In this document: positions 46,139 through 55,754 of the stretch, one piece after another | Numbering within the stretch: position 1 is the first letter of the stretch | Layout of the letters: each line of letters opens with the position of its first letter | Assembly (NCBI GenBank): GCA_020634625.1 | Contig: JACKBJ010000019.1 | Location: forward strand, 14,445-78,444 | Reading direction: 5' to 3' | DNA from: Caldilineae bacterium | GTDB taxonomy: Bacteria; Chloroflexota; Anaerolineae; Epilineales; Epilineaceae | DNA: 64,000 nt | Program-made: the position numbers and the translations under genes | Notes under the pieces: generated by a model | What the model saw: the letters and a program-made list of their open reading frames with translations, nothing else | The model's database searches: none | What the model was told of the DNA's origin: nothing

Positions 46139-48870
46139 GCCCAGACCCTTCCGGCAACGACCGCCTCGGAGACCGGCCGCTGGTGCTGCCCTTTGCCGCG
46201 CTCGGCGCGGCCGATCTGCCCCTGGTGGGCGGCAAGGGCGCCAACCTGGGCGAGATGACCCGCGCCGGCCTGCCGGTGCCGCCCGGCTTCTGCGTCACGA
46301 CCGAGGCCTTCCGCCGCTTCGTCGCCGGCGACCCGGAGCTCGAGCCGGCGGTCTACGCGCGCCTGGCGGCGCTGGCGCCGGACGACGTGGCCGGCGTGCG
46401 CGAGGCGGGGCAGGCCATCCGCGCCCGGCTGCTGGCGCTGCCGGTGCCGGCCGAGGTGGAGCAGGCGCTGCTGGATGCCTGGCGGCGCCTGGGTCCGGAC
46501 GCGGCCTACGCCCTGCGCTCCAGCGCCACCGCCGAGGATCTGCCGGGGGCCAGCTTCGCCGGCCAGCAGGACAGCTTCCTCAACCTCCGCGGCCGCGAGG
46601 CCCTGGTCGACGCCCTGCGCCGCGCCTGGGTCTCGCTCTTCACCGACCGCGCCATCCTCTACCGGGCCCAGAACGGCTTCGACCACCGCGAGGTCCGGCT
46701 CTCGGCGGTGGTCCAGCGCATGGTCCTCTCCGAGGTCTCGGGCATCCTCTTCACCGCCGATCCCTTGAGCGGCAACCGGCACGTGGCCTCGATCGACGCC
46801 GGCTTCGGCCTGGGCGAGGCCCTGGTCTCGGGCATCGTCTCGGCCGACAACTTCCGGGTGGACAAGCGCAGCGGGGCGATCCTCGAGCGGCGCGTCGCCG
46901 ACAAGCGGCAGGCCATCCGGCCGCGGGCGGATGGCGGCACGGAGACGGTCCCGCTGGCCGCTGGCGACAGCCGGCGCGCCTCGCTGAGCGACGCGCAGGC
47001 GCGGGCGCTGACCGAGCTGGGCAGCCGCGTCGAAGCCCACTTCGGCCGGCCGCAGGACATCGAATGGGTCATCGACGCCGCCGGCGACCTCTTCCTGGTC
47101 CAGTCGCGCCCGATCACCTCGCTCTTCCCCCTGCCCGAGCCCGGGCCGACCGACGGCGGCCTGCACGCCTACGCCAGCCTGGGCCACGCCCAGGTGATGA
47201 CCGACGCCATGACGCCCATGGGCCGCTCGGTTTTCCCGATCATCCTGCCCTTCGGTAAGTCCGGCGATCCGGGGACGGTCGGCCGGCTGGTCTCGGAGGC
47301 CGGCGGCCGGCTCTACGCCGACTTCACCCCGGCCCTGCACTTCGCGCCCTCGCGCGCGCTCATCCTGCGCTTCCTGGGCGTGGCCGACCCGCTGATGGCC
47401 GGCGCCATGCGGGCCCTGGTGGCGCGCCCGGCCTTCCGGGAGGGGCCGGCCGCCCGGCCGCCGAAGGGCGCCCTGCGCGCCATGCTGCACTGGGTCGGAC
47501 CCATCCTGCTGGGCCTGCAGCGACGGCTCTGGCTGGCCGACCCGGATACCGGGCTGGCCGAGGTCGCCGGCGCCTGCGAGGCCCTGGTCGAGGACAGCCG
47601 TGCGCGCATGGCCGCGGCGCCGCCCGGCGCGGCCCGCCTCGACGAGGCGCGCCAGGCGCTCGGCCGGGCCTTGCCAACCCTGTTGCGGGTGATGCCGCCG
47701 GTGATGGGCGCCGGCTACGCCGGGCGCGCCATCCTGGGCCGGCTGGCCGGGTCGCGCGCCCGGCCGGGCGATCTGGACGCCATCGTGCGCGGGCTGCAGG
47801 GCAACGTCACCACCGACATGGACCTGGCGGTAGGCGACCTGGCCGACCTGGCGCGTCTTCAGCCGGAGCTGGCGCGACGCCTCGCCGGCGAAGATCTGGC
47901 GACGGCCATCGCCGACATCGCGCGCATGCCCGAGGGCGCGGACTTCCTGGCCGCATGGCATGGCTTTCTGGACCGCTACGGCCTGCGCGGTCCCTCGGAG
48001 ATCGACATCGGCCGGCCGCGGTGGCATGAAGCGCCTGCGTCGCTGCTGAAGATGGTGGCGGGACACCTGCGCGCCGAGCCGGGCGCCCACCGGGCGCACC
48101 AGCGGCGCATGGCCGAGGCCGGCCAGGCGGCCGGCGAGCGCCTGGTCGAGGCGGCCGCGCATGGGCTGCTGGCGCCGCTGCGCGCGCGGCTGGCACGGCG
48201 CTGTCTGCGCCTGGTGCGCGGCGGCATGCCCGTGCGCGAGCACCCCAAGTTCGCCTTGATCCAGATCCTCGGCCTGACCAAGGACGCGATCCGGGAGGCA
48301 GCCGAGCCGCTGCTGTCGGCGGGCCGGCTGGACCGGGCGGACGACGTCTTCTGGCTGAGGCTGCCCGAGCTGATCGAGGGCCTCCGACGGCCGGGCCTTG
48401 ACCTGCGCGCGATCGTCGCCCGGCGGAAGGCCGAGGAGGCCCGCTATGCCAGCCTGCGGCCGCCGCGGGTGATCACCTCCGAGGGCGAGATCCCCGAGGT
48501 GGCGCATGTCGCCGAGGACCTGCCGCCGGGCGCCCTGCCCGGCATCTCGGCGTCGGCCGGCGTCGTCGAGGGCCTGGCCCGGGTGGTGCTCGACCCGTCC
48601 GCGACGCTGCTCGCGCCGGGCGAGATCCTGGTGGCGCCCTTCACCGACCCGGGGTGGACGCCGCTCTTCATTCACGCCGCGGCCCTGGTCATGGAGGTCG
48701 GCGGCCTGATGACCCATGGCTCGGTGGTCGCCCGCGAGTACGGCATCCCGGCCGTGGTCGGCGTGCTCGAGGCGACGCGCCGCATCCAGACCGGGCAGCG
48801 GCTGCGGGTGGACGGCAACCGTGGCTTCGTCCAGATCCTGGCCGAGGCCGACGCGGAGGGCGGGACATGA
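46135..48870 (+). CDS. PEP synthase/rifampin phosphotransferase-family enzyme
   Basis: A 911-residue dikinase. The ATP-grasp half is at the N-terminus (LVGGKGANLGEMTRAGLPVP; YALRSSATAEDLPGASFAGQ; SGILFTADPLSGNR). A variable middle follows, and a swivelling phosphohistidine domain closes the protein with H861 in GGLMTHGSVVAREYGIPAVV. Use of the THGSVVARE form and not the TCHAAI form of PEP synthase or pyruvate phosphate dikinase favours the rifampin-phosphotransferase (Rph)-like branch, which phosphorylates a small molecule using ATP. Control by a TetR protein and linkage to a permease support a xenobiotic or secondary-metabolite role. The substrate is not determinable here. The GTG start overlaps the tetR stop. 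Confidence 0.82.
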   Translation: MSPDPSGNDRLGDRPLVLPFAALGAADLPLVGGKGANLGEMTRAGLPVPPGFCVTTEAFRRFVAGDPELEPAVYARLAALAPDDVAGVREAGQAIRARLLALPVPAEVEQALLDAWRRLGPDAAYALRSSATAEDLPGASFAGQQDSFLNLRGREALVDALRRAWVSLFTDRAILYRAQNGFDHREVRLSAVVQRMVLSEVSGILFTADPLSGNRHVASIDAGFGLGEALVSGIVSADNFRVDKRSGAILERRVADKRQAIRPRADGGTETVPLAAGDSRRASLSDAQARALTELGSRVEAHFGRPQDIEWVIDAAGDLFLVQSRPITSLFPLPEPGPTDGGLHAYASLGHAQVMTDAMTPMGRSVFPIILPFGKSGDPGTVGRLVSEAGGRLYADFTPALHFAPSRALILRFLGVADPLMAGAMRALVARPAFREGPAARPPKGALRAMLHWVGPILLGLQRRLWLADPDTGLAEVAGACEALVEDSRARMAAAPPGAARLDEARQALGRALPTLLRVMPPVMGAGYAGRAILGRLAGSRARPGDLDAIVRGLQGNVTTDMDLAVGDLADLARLQPELARRLAGEDLATAIADIARMPEGADFLAAWHGFLDRYGLRGPSEIDIGRPRWHEAPASLLKMVAGHLRAEPGAHRAHQRRMAEAGQAAGERLVEAAAHGLLAPLRARLARRCLRLVRGGMPVREHPKFALIQILGLTKDAIREAAEPLLSAGRLDRADDVFWLRLPELIEGLRRPGLDLRAIVARRKAEEARYASLRPPRVITSEGEIPEVAHVAEDLPPGALPGISASAGVVEGLARVVLDPSATLLAPGEILVAPFTDPGWTPLFIHAAALVMEVGGLMTHGSVVAREYGIPAVVGVLEATRRIQTGQRLRVDGNRGFVQILAEADAEGGT

Positions 48871-49367
48871 AGGGCTCGCTGATCGCCTTGCTCGTCGTGG
48901 CGCTGGCCCTGGCGGCCCTGGCCCTGGCCCGGGGTGGGGGCACCTTCGGCGCCGGCCTGCGCGCCGGCGGCGTCCAGCTGGGGCGCATCCTGCCGGTCCT
49001 GCTGATCGCCTTCCTGATCACCGGCTTCATCGACGTGCTGCTGCCTCCGGGGCTGGTCGAGGCCTGGCTCTCGGACGCCTCGGGCTGGCGCGGCATCGGC
49101 ATCGCCTGGCTGGCCGGCATCCTGACGCCGGGCGGCTCGATCATCGGCATGCCCCTGGCGGCCGGGCTCTTCCAGGCCGGCGTCGGCATCAGCGTGCTGG
49201 TCACCTACCTGACCTCGGTGGCCCTGCTGTCGGTCCTCCGCGTGCCGATCGAGCTGGGCTTCCTCGGGCCGCGCCTGACGGCCCTGCGGGTCCTGGCCTC
49301 GCTGTTTCTGCCGCCCGTCGCGGGCCTGCTGGCGCGCCTTGCGGCACCCTGGATCGTCGGGCGCTAG
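48867..49367 (+). CDS. Half-size DUF318/ArsP-like permease
   Basis: A 166-residue membrane protein with about five helices. The segment ILPVLLIAFLITGFIDVLLP and the motif GILTPGGSIIGMPLAAGLFQ resemble the two halves of the DUF318 permease family (ArsP-like), which are normally about 300-350 residues long. At this length it probably works as a dimer. The ATG overlaps the preceding stop (ATGA), making it the third gene of the tetR operon and a candidate exporter for the compound handled by the phosphotransferase. Confidence 0.72.
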   Translation: MKGSLIALLVVALALAALALARGGGTFGAGLRAGGVQLGRILPVLLIAFLITGFIDVLLPPGLVEAWLSDASGWRGIGIAWLAGILTPGGSIIGMPLAAGLFQAGVGISVLVTYLTSVALLSVLRVPIELGFLGPRLTALRVLASLFLPPVAGLLARLAAPWIVGR

Positions 49368-49489
49368 AGCCGCGGTCACCTTGAGCGGGGCAGGTCACGA
49401 GCGCGCCGAGTCCCCGCAAGCGCCCGTCCGAAGGCGGAAGTCGAGAGACCCGGGTGGAGTCGCTCGGCTCGGAGCGATCCCTGGCCGGG

Positions 49490-52400
49490 CTACTCGGAGG
49501 CCCGAGCGCAGTCGACCAGGGCCTCGCGGCAGGCCACGACGAGCAGCCCGGCCCCCAGCCGCACGGCGTCGTCGCCGGCGGCCTCGAGGCGCCGTCGCGC
49601 GTCGACGGCCTGGCCCCGCGCCAGGTCCAGCCGGCCCAACGCCAGCTGCACCTGCAGCCCGCGGATCGGGTCCTTCGCTTCTCGGGCATGGCGCGCCGCC
49701 CGAGCCAGCGCATCCGCGGCCCGATCCAGCTCGGCCGCCGCCAGCGCCAGCCAACCGAGCTCCAGCCAGGCGAAGGCCTTGCCCCAGGCATGCCCGATCG
49801 CATCCCAGAGCGGTCGAGCCCGGGCCAGGTGGGCTTCCGCCGCCGGCCCGTCCCCCCGCATTCGGGCCGCCTGTGCCATCGAGGTCGCCGTGCAGGCCTC
49901 CCAATAGCGGTAGCCGCCGGCAACGGCAGCCGCATGGCAGGTTTGCAGCCCCGCCTCGGCGCTGGCGATCTGGCCACCGGCCAGCTGGATGGTCGCCAGC
50001 CCCCATCGCATCACGACCGCCGACTCCTCGGCGCCGATGTCCAGCGACTGGACCAGCGCGTCGGTGACCAGGGCGGTCGCCCGATCGAGCTCGCCGGCGT
50101 GTAGCGCCAGCTCGGCCAGCGAGCCCAACACGTTGATCGCGCCCAGTCGGTCGTCCATGGCCTCCGAGATCGTGTGCGCGGCGGCCAGGTGCGCCCGCGC
50201 GCCCGATTGGTTGCCGCGCCGGCTGAGCACGCTCGCGAGCGACTCGCGTAGGCGGCCCTCGAGGTGCCGCAGGTCCAGCGCCTGACAGCGTTCGAGCAGG
50301 GCCCCGGCCGCCGACTCGAAGCCGTCGAGGTCGTCGCGATAGTAGGCCAGGACTGCCAGCTGCCAGCGGTTCTCGGCTTGCAGCTCCACATGAGCCGCCT
50401 GCCTGCCGGCCTCCAGGCCGATCCGAAAGGCCTGCTCGGCTGCTTCGAGCCGGCCCTCGTTCAGCGCCAGGATGCCGACGACCCAATGGCCAAAGGCCAG
50501 GGCGGGCGCATCCGCGATCGGACCAGCCAGCGCCAGGGACTCGGCCGCCAGCCGCGCCGCCCGATCGCCTTGGCCGCTGCGCGACAGCAGGTAGGCCCGG
50601 TAGCCCTGCAGGCGCCCCAGCAGGCGTCGGCGGGCGAGGGGCAATCGGTCCCGCGGTCCGCGGCCGACGTCAGCCGTCGCGTCTTGCGCCAGCGCCTTGG
50701 CCGCCGCTTCGAAGAGCACCAGCGCCTGTGCATAGGGCCCGCGCAGCCGAAAGAAGCGCAACCAGGCCTCGAGCGAGGCCTCGAGGAGCTCGAAGCGGCC
50801 GGTCGAAAGGGCTCGACGCCAGGCGCTCAGCGCATTGTCCAGCTCGGGCGCGAGCCGTTCGGCGGCGATCCGTGCGTCGGATCCGAAGAGGCGCGCGCCC
50901 TGGTCGGACCAGAGCGCGAGGTAGTGCTCGGCATGTCGATCGCGGACCGCCTGCTCCAAGGCCGGCTGCTCGGCCAGCCGAGCTTCGGCCAGCTGGCGGA
51001 GCAGGGCGTGCATGCGGTAGCGGCCTTCAGGCTGCCGATCGATCAGCGACTTGCGGGCGAGGCTTCGCAGCAAGCCCAGGTCCAAGCCGGCTACCGACTG
51101 CGCCGCCGGGCCGTCGAAGCCGCCCCGGAAGACCCCCAGTCGGGCCAGCGCCAGGCGTTCGGCCGGCATCAGCAAGCGCCAGGAGCCTTCGAAGACCGCC
51201 TCGATGCTGGAATGGCGGGCCGGGAAGCCGCTGCCGACGGCCTCCAAGCGCCGCGCGTCCAGGGCGATGGTCTCGACGATTCCGCGGCAGTCGGCCACCT
51301 CGAGCCAGGCGGCGGCCAGCTCGAGGGCCAGCGGCAGACCTTCCAGCTGACGGCAGAGCTCGCCGAGGGCCGGCGACTCCGTCCGGGGGTCGAAGTCGGG
51401 TCGAATGCGGCGGGCGGCGGCGACGAAGAGCGCGGCGGCGTCGTGACGCTCTGCGTCCGCCGCCTGACCCGCGGCTTCGGGCAGGCTGAGCCCGGAGAGC
51501 CGCAGCCGCTGCTCGCCCGGCAGCCCGAGCGCCTCACGGGAGGTGACCAGGATCCGCAGGCGCGGGGCGCCGGCCAGGAGGGACGCGCAGAGCTCGACCT
51601 GGCCCATCAGGTGCTCGTAGTTGTCGAGCACCAACAGCAGCTCGCGCTCGCCGATGGCCTGCAGCACCTGCTGCCGGGGCTCGGCGCTGCTCGAGCCAAC
51701 CCGTAGGGCTCGCGCCAGCTCGGGCTCGATCGGCGCACCGGGCTCCAGGCGGTCGAGCTCGACGTAGCAGACCCCGTCCAGGAAGCGGTCGCGGTTGCGT
51801 TCGGCGAGCTCGATGGCCAGACGCGTCTTGCCGACGCCGCCCGGTCCGAGCAGGCTCAACAGACGCTTGTCTGGCTGGCGCAGCCAGGCATCGAGCCGGA
51901 TCAGCTCGGATTCGCGGCCGACGAAGGCGGTCGAGGTCGCCGGCGGCGCGCTGGCGGGCGGACGGCTGCGGGCGGCCAGGATGCGCTCGCGGAGGGCGGT
52001 CGTGGCCGGCTCCGGCAGCAGACCCAGCTCGGTTTCGAGCGCCCGGCGGCCGGCCTCGTGCTGGGCCAAGGCCTCGTCGAATCGTCCCTGCCGCGCCAGG
52101 AGTCGCATCAGTCGGCGCCGCGCGTCTTCGCGCTCGGGGGCGAGGCGCAGGCCACGTCGTAACAGCCGCTCGGCTCCCGCCAGGTCGCCGTCGGCCTGCA
52201 TCACCTCGGCCTGGTCCAGCGCCGCCCGTGCCCGCAGCTCGGCCCATCGCCGCCGCTCCGCCGTCAACCAGGCGTCGAGCTCGGGCGCGCCCGCGAACTC
52301 CAGGCCCTCGAGCAGCTCACCTTCGACGGCCAGGGCTTGGGCCAGGGCGGCCGGATCCTCGAGCCGGCCGGCTTCCCAGTCGACCAGCAGGCGCAGGTCG

Positions 52401-52723
52401 ATCCGATCGCCGGCCCGCGTTCGGAGCCGCAGGTGGCTCCGATCGGCTTCGAGTCGATCACCCAGGGCCCGCCGAAGGTCGCTGAGCGCGACCCGTAGGC
52501 TGCCGCTGGCCTTCTCCGGCGGGGCGGACTCCCAGAGCAGCGCCATGAGGTGCTCGCGGGGCAGGGCGCGCTCCGCGCCGGCCAGCAGCGCCAATAGCGC
52601 CCTGCCCTTGGCGGTGCGCGGCGGCGGCAGCGCCACGCCACCCCGTCGCAGCCGCAAGGGGCCCAGGAGGCCGAGCTCCAGGGGCTCCGGCTCGGTTCGA
52701 TTTCGCGATTCTGTAGCGCTCAC
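49490..52723 (-). CDS. SARP/AfsR-type transcriptional regulator with ATPase and TPR domains
   Basis: A 1077-residue regulator. The N-terminal OmpR-like winged helix (about residues 15-95; LGLLGPLRLRRGGVALPPPR) and bacterial transcriptional activator domain (BTAD, about 100-245) are followed by an NB-ARC/STAND ATPase with Walker A GPGGVGKT (about 293-300) and ELLLVLDNYEHL. A long C-terminal TPR array follows (about 600-1077). Such proteins activate target promoters when a signal opens the STAND module; the signal is unknown. Divergent across 98 bases from the gene for the calcium-repeat protein, a likely target (inference). Confidence 0.9.
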   Translation of the reverse strand: MSATESRNRTEPEPLELGLLGPLRLRRGGVALPPPRTAKGRALLALLAGAERALPREHLMALLWESAPPEKASGSLRVALSDLRRALGDRLEADRSHLRLRTRAGDRIDLRLLVDWEAGRLEDPAALAQALAVEGELLEGLEFAGAPELDAWLTAERRRWAELRARAALDQAEVMQADGDLAGAERLLRRGLRLAPEREDARRRLMRLLARQGRFDEALAQHEAGRRALETELGLLPEPATTALRERILAARSRPPASAPPATSTAFVGRESELIRLDAWLRQPDKRLLSLLGPGGVGKTRLAIELAERNRDRFLDGVCYVELDRLEPGAPIEPELARALRVGSSSAEPRQQVLQAIGERELLLVLDNYEHLMGQVELCASLLAGAPRLRILVTSREALGLPGEQRLRLSGLSLPEAAGQAADAERHDAAALFVAAARRIRPDFDPRTESPALGELCRQLEGLPLALELAAAWLEVADCRGIVETIALDARRLEAVGSGFPARHSSIEAVFEGSWRLLMPAERLALARLGVFRGGFDGPAAQSVAGLDLGLLRSLARKSLIDRQPEGRYRMHALLRQLAEARLAEQPALEQAVRDRHAEHYLALWSDQGARLFGSDARIAAERLAPELDNALSAWRRALSTGRFELLEASLEAWLRFFRLRGPYAQALVLFEAAAKALAQDATADVGRGPRDRLPLARRRLLGRLQGYRAYLLSRSGQGDRAARLAAESLALAGPIADAPALAFGHWVVGILALNEGRLEAAEQAFRIGLEAGRQAAHVELQAENRWQLAVLAYYRDDLDGFESAAGALLERCQALDLRHLEGRLRESLASVLSRRGNQSGARAHLAAAHTISEAMDDRLGAINVLGSLAELALHAGELDRATALVTDALVQSLDIGAEESAVVMRWGLATIQLAGGQIASAEAGLQTCHAAAVAGGYRYWEACTATSMAQAARMRGDGPAAEAHLARARPLWDAIGHAWGKAFAWLELGWLALAAAELDRAADALARAARHAREAKDPIRGLQVQLALGRLDLARGQAVDARRRLEAAGDDAVRLGAGLLVVACREALVDCARASE

Positions 52724-52821
52724 CCACTAGGCTCCCATCGAGACCCCTTCGGGCGTCGCGGCAAGCAGCCCACGGATCGCGGGTGGCCTCGCCGCGGCGC
52801 GCCCCAGCGCCAGGAGCAGCA

Positions 52822-54633
52822 ATGATGTTCGACTCGCCGCCCAAGCTCAACTCCCCGCGTGCCGGATGGTGGCGCGCCCGATTCCTGTCGGGCCTGATGC
52901 TGCTCGGTCTGGCATCGGTTGCCGCCCCGGCGGCGGCCGCGCCGCCGCCGCCCGAGAACCTCGCGCTGGCCATCGACACCACGACCGGAATCTTCGCCGA
53001 GGCGGATGTGACCGCCTTCGCGGTGGTGGAGTCCGCGCAGGGCAAGGACCTCAACGGCGATGGCGACTCGAGCGATCGGGTGCTGCACCTGTATCGAAGC
53101 GCCACCGGACGTGTGGAGAACACGCGTCAGGTCGTGATCTCCGGGGTGCACAACAGCTTCTGTCGCAGCGGCGACCATCTGGCCTTCGTCGCCTCGGAAG
53201 ACGGACGCATCGACTTCAACCAGGACGGCGACACGCAGGACGGCGCGATGCACGTCCTCAACCTGGCGACGGGCTTCCTGCAGCACGCGCCCCAGGCCTC
53301 CAGCGGCGGCCTCGCCTGCGGCGGCGGCCATGTCGCCTATACGGTGTCGGAGTCGATGGAGCAGCGCGACTACAATGGCGACGGGGACCGGGTCGACCAG
53401 GTCTGGCACGTCTATGACATCGCCGCCGCCGACAGCCACAACCTCGAGCTGGCGCGCATGGTGGCCCTGAACGGCAGCGCTCGGATGAGCGGCGACGCAC
53501 TCCTGTTCACCGCCCACGAGCCCTCCAACGCACGCGACCTCAACCAGGACGGCGACCAGATCGACCGGGTCTTCTTTCACTACGGCCTGGCCAGCCGCAT
53601 CACCACCAACTATGGGCTGGCCGGCTCACCGATCGTCGATGAGCGCGACTACGGAACCCGCGCCGCCGGGCGCTTCGTACCGGTGCTCGTACCCGAGGGC
53701 GACCAGGGCTCCGGACGCGATCTCAACGGCGACGGCGACACCGACGATACGGTGGCGCATGCGGTGGACATGGCCAACGGCAACCTCATCGTCGGCGCGG
53801 CCGGCGGGGCCATGCCGTCGACCAGCAACTGGCTCACGCTCTTTGTCAGCGAGCAGGACGAAGGCGGCGCCGACCTCAACGGTGACGGGGACACCGCCGA
53901 CCAGGTGCTGGTCTTCCAGCGCGCCACGACCGGCGCGCGCTGGAACACCCAGCGGGCGCTGCGGGGAATCCCGAGCTATGCGCCCAACGCCTCGTCGTTC
54001 TCCGGCAGCGGCTTCGACGGCCGTAGGGTCGCGGCCGAGGTCTGGGAGTCCGACAGCCAGCTCGACCTCGACGGGGACGGCCTGATGAATCGCAGCATCG
54101 TCGAGATCTTCGACCCACGCTTCCAGAGCATCGTCAACACCCGGTTCAATAGTCGCTGCCTCTACGATCCGGAGGAGGTGTTGACGGTCGGCCGGGCGCA
54201 CCTGCTCGGCTGCACCTTCGAGGCCCATCAGGGCCGCGACATCAACGGCGACGGCGACCTGCTCGACGTGATCGCCGGCAGCGTGGGGCTCGGCGGCGGC
54301 GGCGCCCGCTCCAGCGACATCGCCATGGACCGCTCGGACCCGATGCGCGTGCGCGGGAGCACCGGCTACTTTCTGGCCCTGGAGAGCGACCAGGGCGCCG
54401 ACCTCAATGGCGACGGCGACCGCTTCGACCGTGTGCTGCAGGTCTTCGACCTTGGTTCGGGTGCGACCCAGAACACCGGGTTGTCGATCGTGACGACCTT
54501 TGGCGCCCACGATCGGGTGGTCTGGGACGGCAGCGACGACGCGTTGTTCTTCGGCGCCGACGAGCGTGCCGACCGCCAGGACTACAACGGCGACGGCGAC
54601 ACCTTCGACATCGTGCTGCACCGGCTGCCCTGA
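52822..54633 (+). CDS. Secreted protein with ten DxNxDGD calcium-loop repeats
   Basis: A 603-residue exported protein: signal peptide ending near AAPAAAA, then ten repeats about 45-60 residues apart, each with an EF-hand/dockerin-like loop followed by D-x-V-hydrophobic (DLNGDGDSSDRVLHLY, DFNQDGDTQDGAMHVL, DYNGDGDRVDQVWHVY and so on). One (DLDGDGLMNRS) is imperfect. Between loops are beta-strand-like segments, suggesting a beta-propeller or similar fold stabilised by Ca2+. I know no named family for the whole protein. The ATG at 52822 follows CAGGAG. It is divergent from the SARP gene and could be under its control. Confidence 0.8.
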   Translation: MMFDSPPKLNSPRAGWWRARFLSGLMLLGLASVAAPAAAAPPPPENLALAIDTTTGIFAEADVTAFAVVESAQGKDLNGDGDSSDRVLHLYRSATGRVENTRQVVISGVHNSFCRSGDHLAFVASEDGRIDFNQDGDTQDGAMHVLNLATGFLQHAPQASSGGLACGGGHVAYTVSESMEQRDYNGDGDRVDQVWHVYDIAAADSHNLELARMVALNGSARMSGDALLFTAHEPSNARDLNQDGDQIDRVFFHYGLASRITTNYGLAGSPIVDERDYGTRAAGRFVPVLVPEGDQGSGRDLNGDGDTDDTVAHAVDMANGNLIVGAAGGAMPSTSNWLTLFVSEQDEGGADLNGDGDTADQVLVFQRATTGARWNTQRALRGIPSYAPNASSFSGSGFDGRRVAAEVWESDSQLDLDGDGLMNRSIVEIFDPRFQSIVNTRFNSRCLYDPEEVLTVGRAHLLGCTFEAHQGRDINGDGDLLDVIAGSVGLGGGGARSSDIAMDRSDPMRVRGSTGYFLALESDQGADLNGDGDRFDRVLQVFDLGSGATQNTGLSIVTTFGAHDRVVWDGSDDALFFGADERADRQDYNGDGDTFDIVLHRLP

Positions 54634-54673
54634 GCCCGTCGGCGAACGCAGGTCGCGCTGGCGGTCGGCCGCG

Positions 54674-54703
54674 TTGGCCGCCCTGCCGAGGGGCCGGTAG
54701 AAT
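54674..54703 (+). promoter_or_regulatory. Promoter of meaB, implying a leaderless mRNA
   Basis: -35 TTGGCC (54674-54679), 18-base spacer, -10 TAGAAT (54698-54703). The expected transcription start, about 7 bases later, coincides with the ATG at 54711, and no ribosome-binding sequence can fit between. Confidence 0.5.
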
Positions 54704-54710
54704 CGGCCGC

Positions 54711-55754
54711 ATGGCGAGCGACTCCCCCGCGGCGCGCGACGCGGCCGAGCCGGACCGCGGCCCCTCCGTCGAGGCCCTGGCCGCCGGCATCCGTGCCGGC
54801 GACCGGGCCATGCTGGGCCGGGCGATCACCCTGGTCGAGAGCAGCCTGCCGGCCCATCGGGCTCAGGCACAGCGGCTCCTGGCCGAGCTGGCGAGCGCGC
54901 CCGGCGATGCCATTCGCCTGGGGGTGAGCGGCGTGCCGGGCGTTGGCAAGAGCAGCTTCATCGAGGCCCTCGGCACGCGCTTGACGGCCGCCGGTCGGCG
55001 CGTGGCGGTCCTGGCGGTCGACCCGAGCAGCCGTCGTTCGGGCGGCAGCATTCTGGGCGACAAGACGCGCATGCCGCGCCTGGCGGTCGATCCGGCCGCC
55101 TTCATCCGGCCTTCGCCCTCGGGCGGTGCGCTGGGCGGCGTGGCCGAGAAGACGCGCGAGTCGATCCGGCTCTGCGAGGCGGCCGGCTACGATCTGGTGA
55201 TCGTCGAGACCGTCGGCGTGGGCCAGAGCGAAACCCTGGTGGCCGGGATGGTCGACTGCTTCCTGGTGCTGATGCTGCCCGGGGCGGGCGACGAGCTGCA
55301 GGGCATCAAGCGCGGGATTCTCGAGCTGGCCGATCTGATCGTGGTCAACAAGGCCGACGGCAGGGGCATGGAGGCGGCGCTTCGGGCTCGAGCCGAGCTG
55401 GCGAGCGCGTTGCAGCTCCTGCAGCCCCCGCATCCCGGCTGGCGGCCGCCCGTCTTGACCTGCAGCGCCTTGACCGGCGAGGGCCTGGACGCGGTCTGGG
55501 CGGCGGTCGAGCGCTTCCGTGACCACCTGCGGGCCAGCGGTGCCTGGGAGGCCCAGCGCCGTCGCCAGCGCCTGGCCTGGACCTGGGCGCTGGTCGAATC
55601 GGGGCTGCGCGAGGCCTTGCATTCGCGACCGGCGGTGGTCGCGATCCGCGCCGAGGTCGAGGCCGCGGTCGCCGAGGGCCGGCTAAGCCCCGCCGCCGGT
55701 GCCGCTCGGATCCTGGCTGCCTTTGGCCGTCAGCAGGACGGTGACGCCGACTAG
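54711..55754 (+). CDS. meaB: Methylmalonyl-CoA mutase-associated GTPase MeaB
   Basis: A 347-residue G3E-type GTPase (ArgK/MeaB). It has the P-loop GVPGVGKSSF, the Mg/switch regions VDPSSRRSGGSILGDKTRM and ETVGVGQSE, the base-recognition NKAD and a C-terminal dimerisation helix. MeaB loads and protects adenosylcobalamin on MutB, so it functions with the mutAB genes in this window although separated from them. Its last 24 codons overlap the end of the convergent nhaA gene by 72 bases. Confidence 0.94.
   Translation: MASDSPAARDAAEPDRGPSVEALAAGIRAGDRAMLGRAITLVESSLPAHRAQAQRLLAELASAPGDAIRLGVSGVPGVGKSSFIEALGTRLTAAGRRVAVLAVDPSSRRSGGSILGDKTRMPRLAVDPAAFIRPSPSGGALGGVAEKTRESIRLCEAAGYDLVIVETVGVGQSETLVAGMVDCFLVLMLPGAGDELQGIKRGILELADLIVVNKADGRGMEAALRARAELASALQLLQPPHPGWRPPVLTCSALTGEGLDAVWAAVERFRDHLRASGAWEAQRRRQRLAWTWALVESGLREALHSRPAVVAIRAEVEAAVAEGRLSPAAGAARILAAFGRQQDGDAD

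Noticed and set aside
46135..48870. Annotation as a standard phosphoenolpyruvate synthase
   Set aside because: The phosphohistidine motif is THGSVVARE and not the TCHAAI form of PEP synthase, and the gene sits under a TetR-type regulator with a permease. A small-molecule phosphotransferase fits better, but certainty is not possible.
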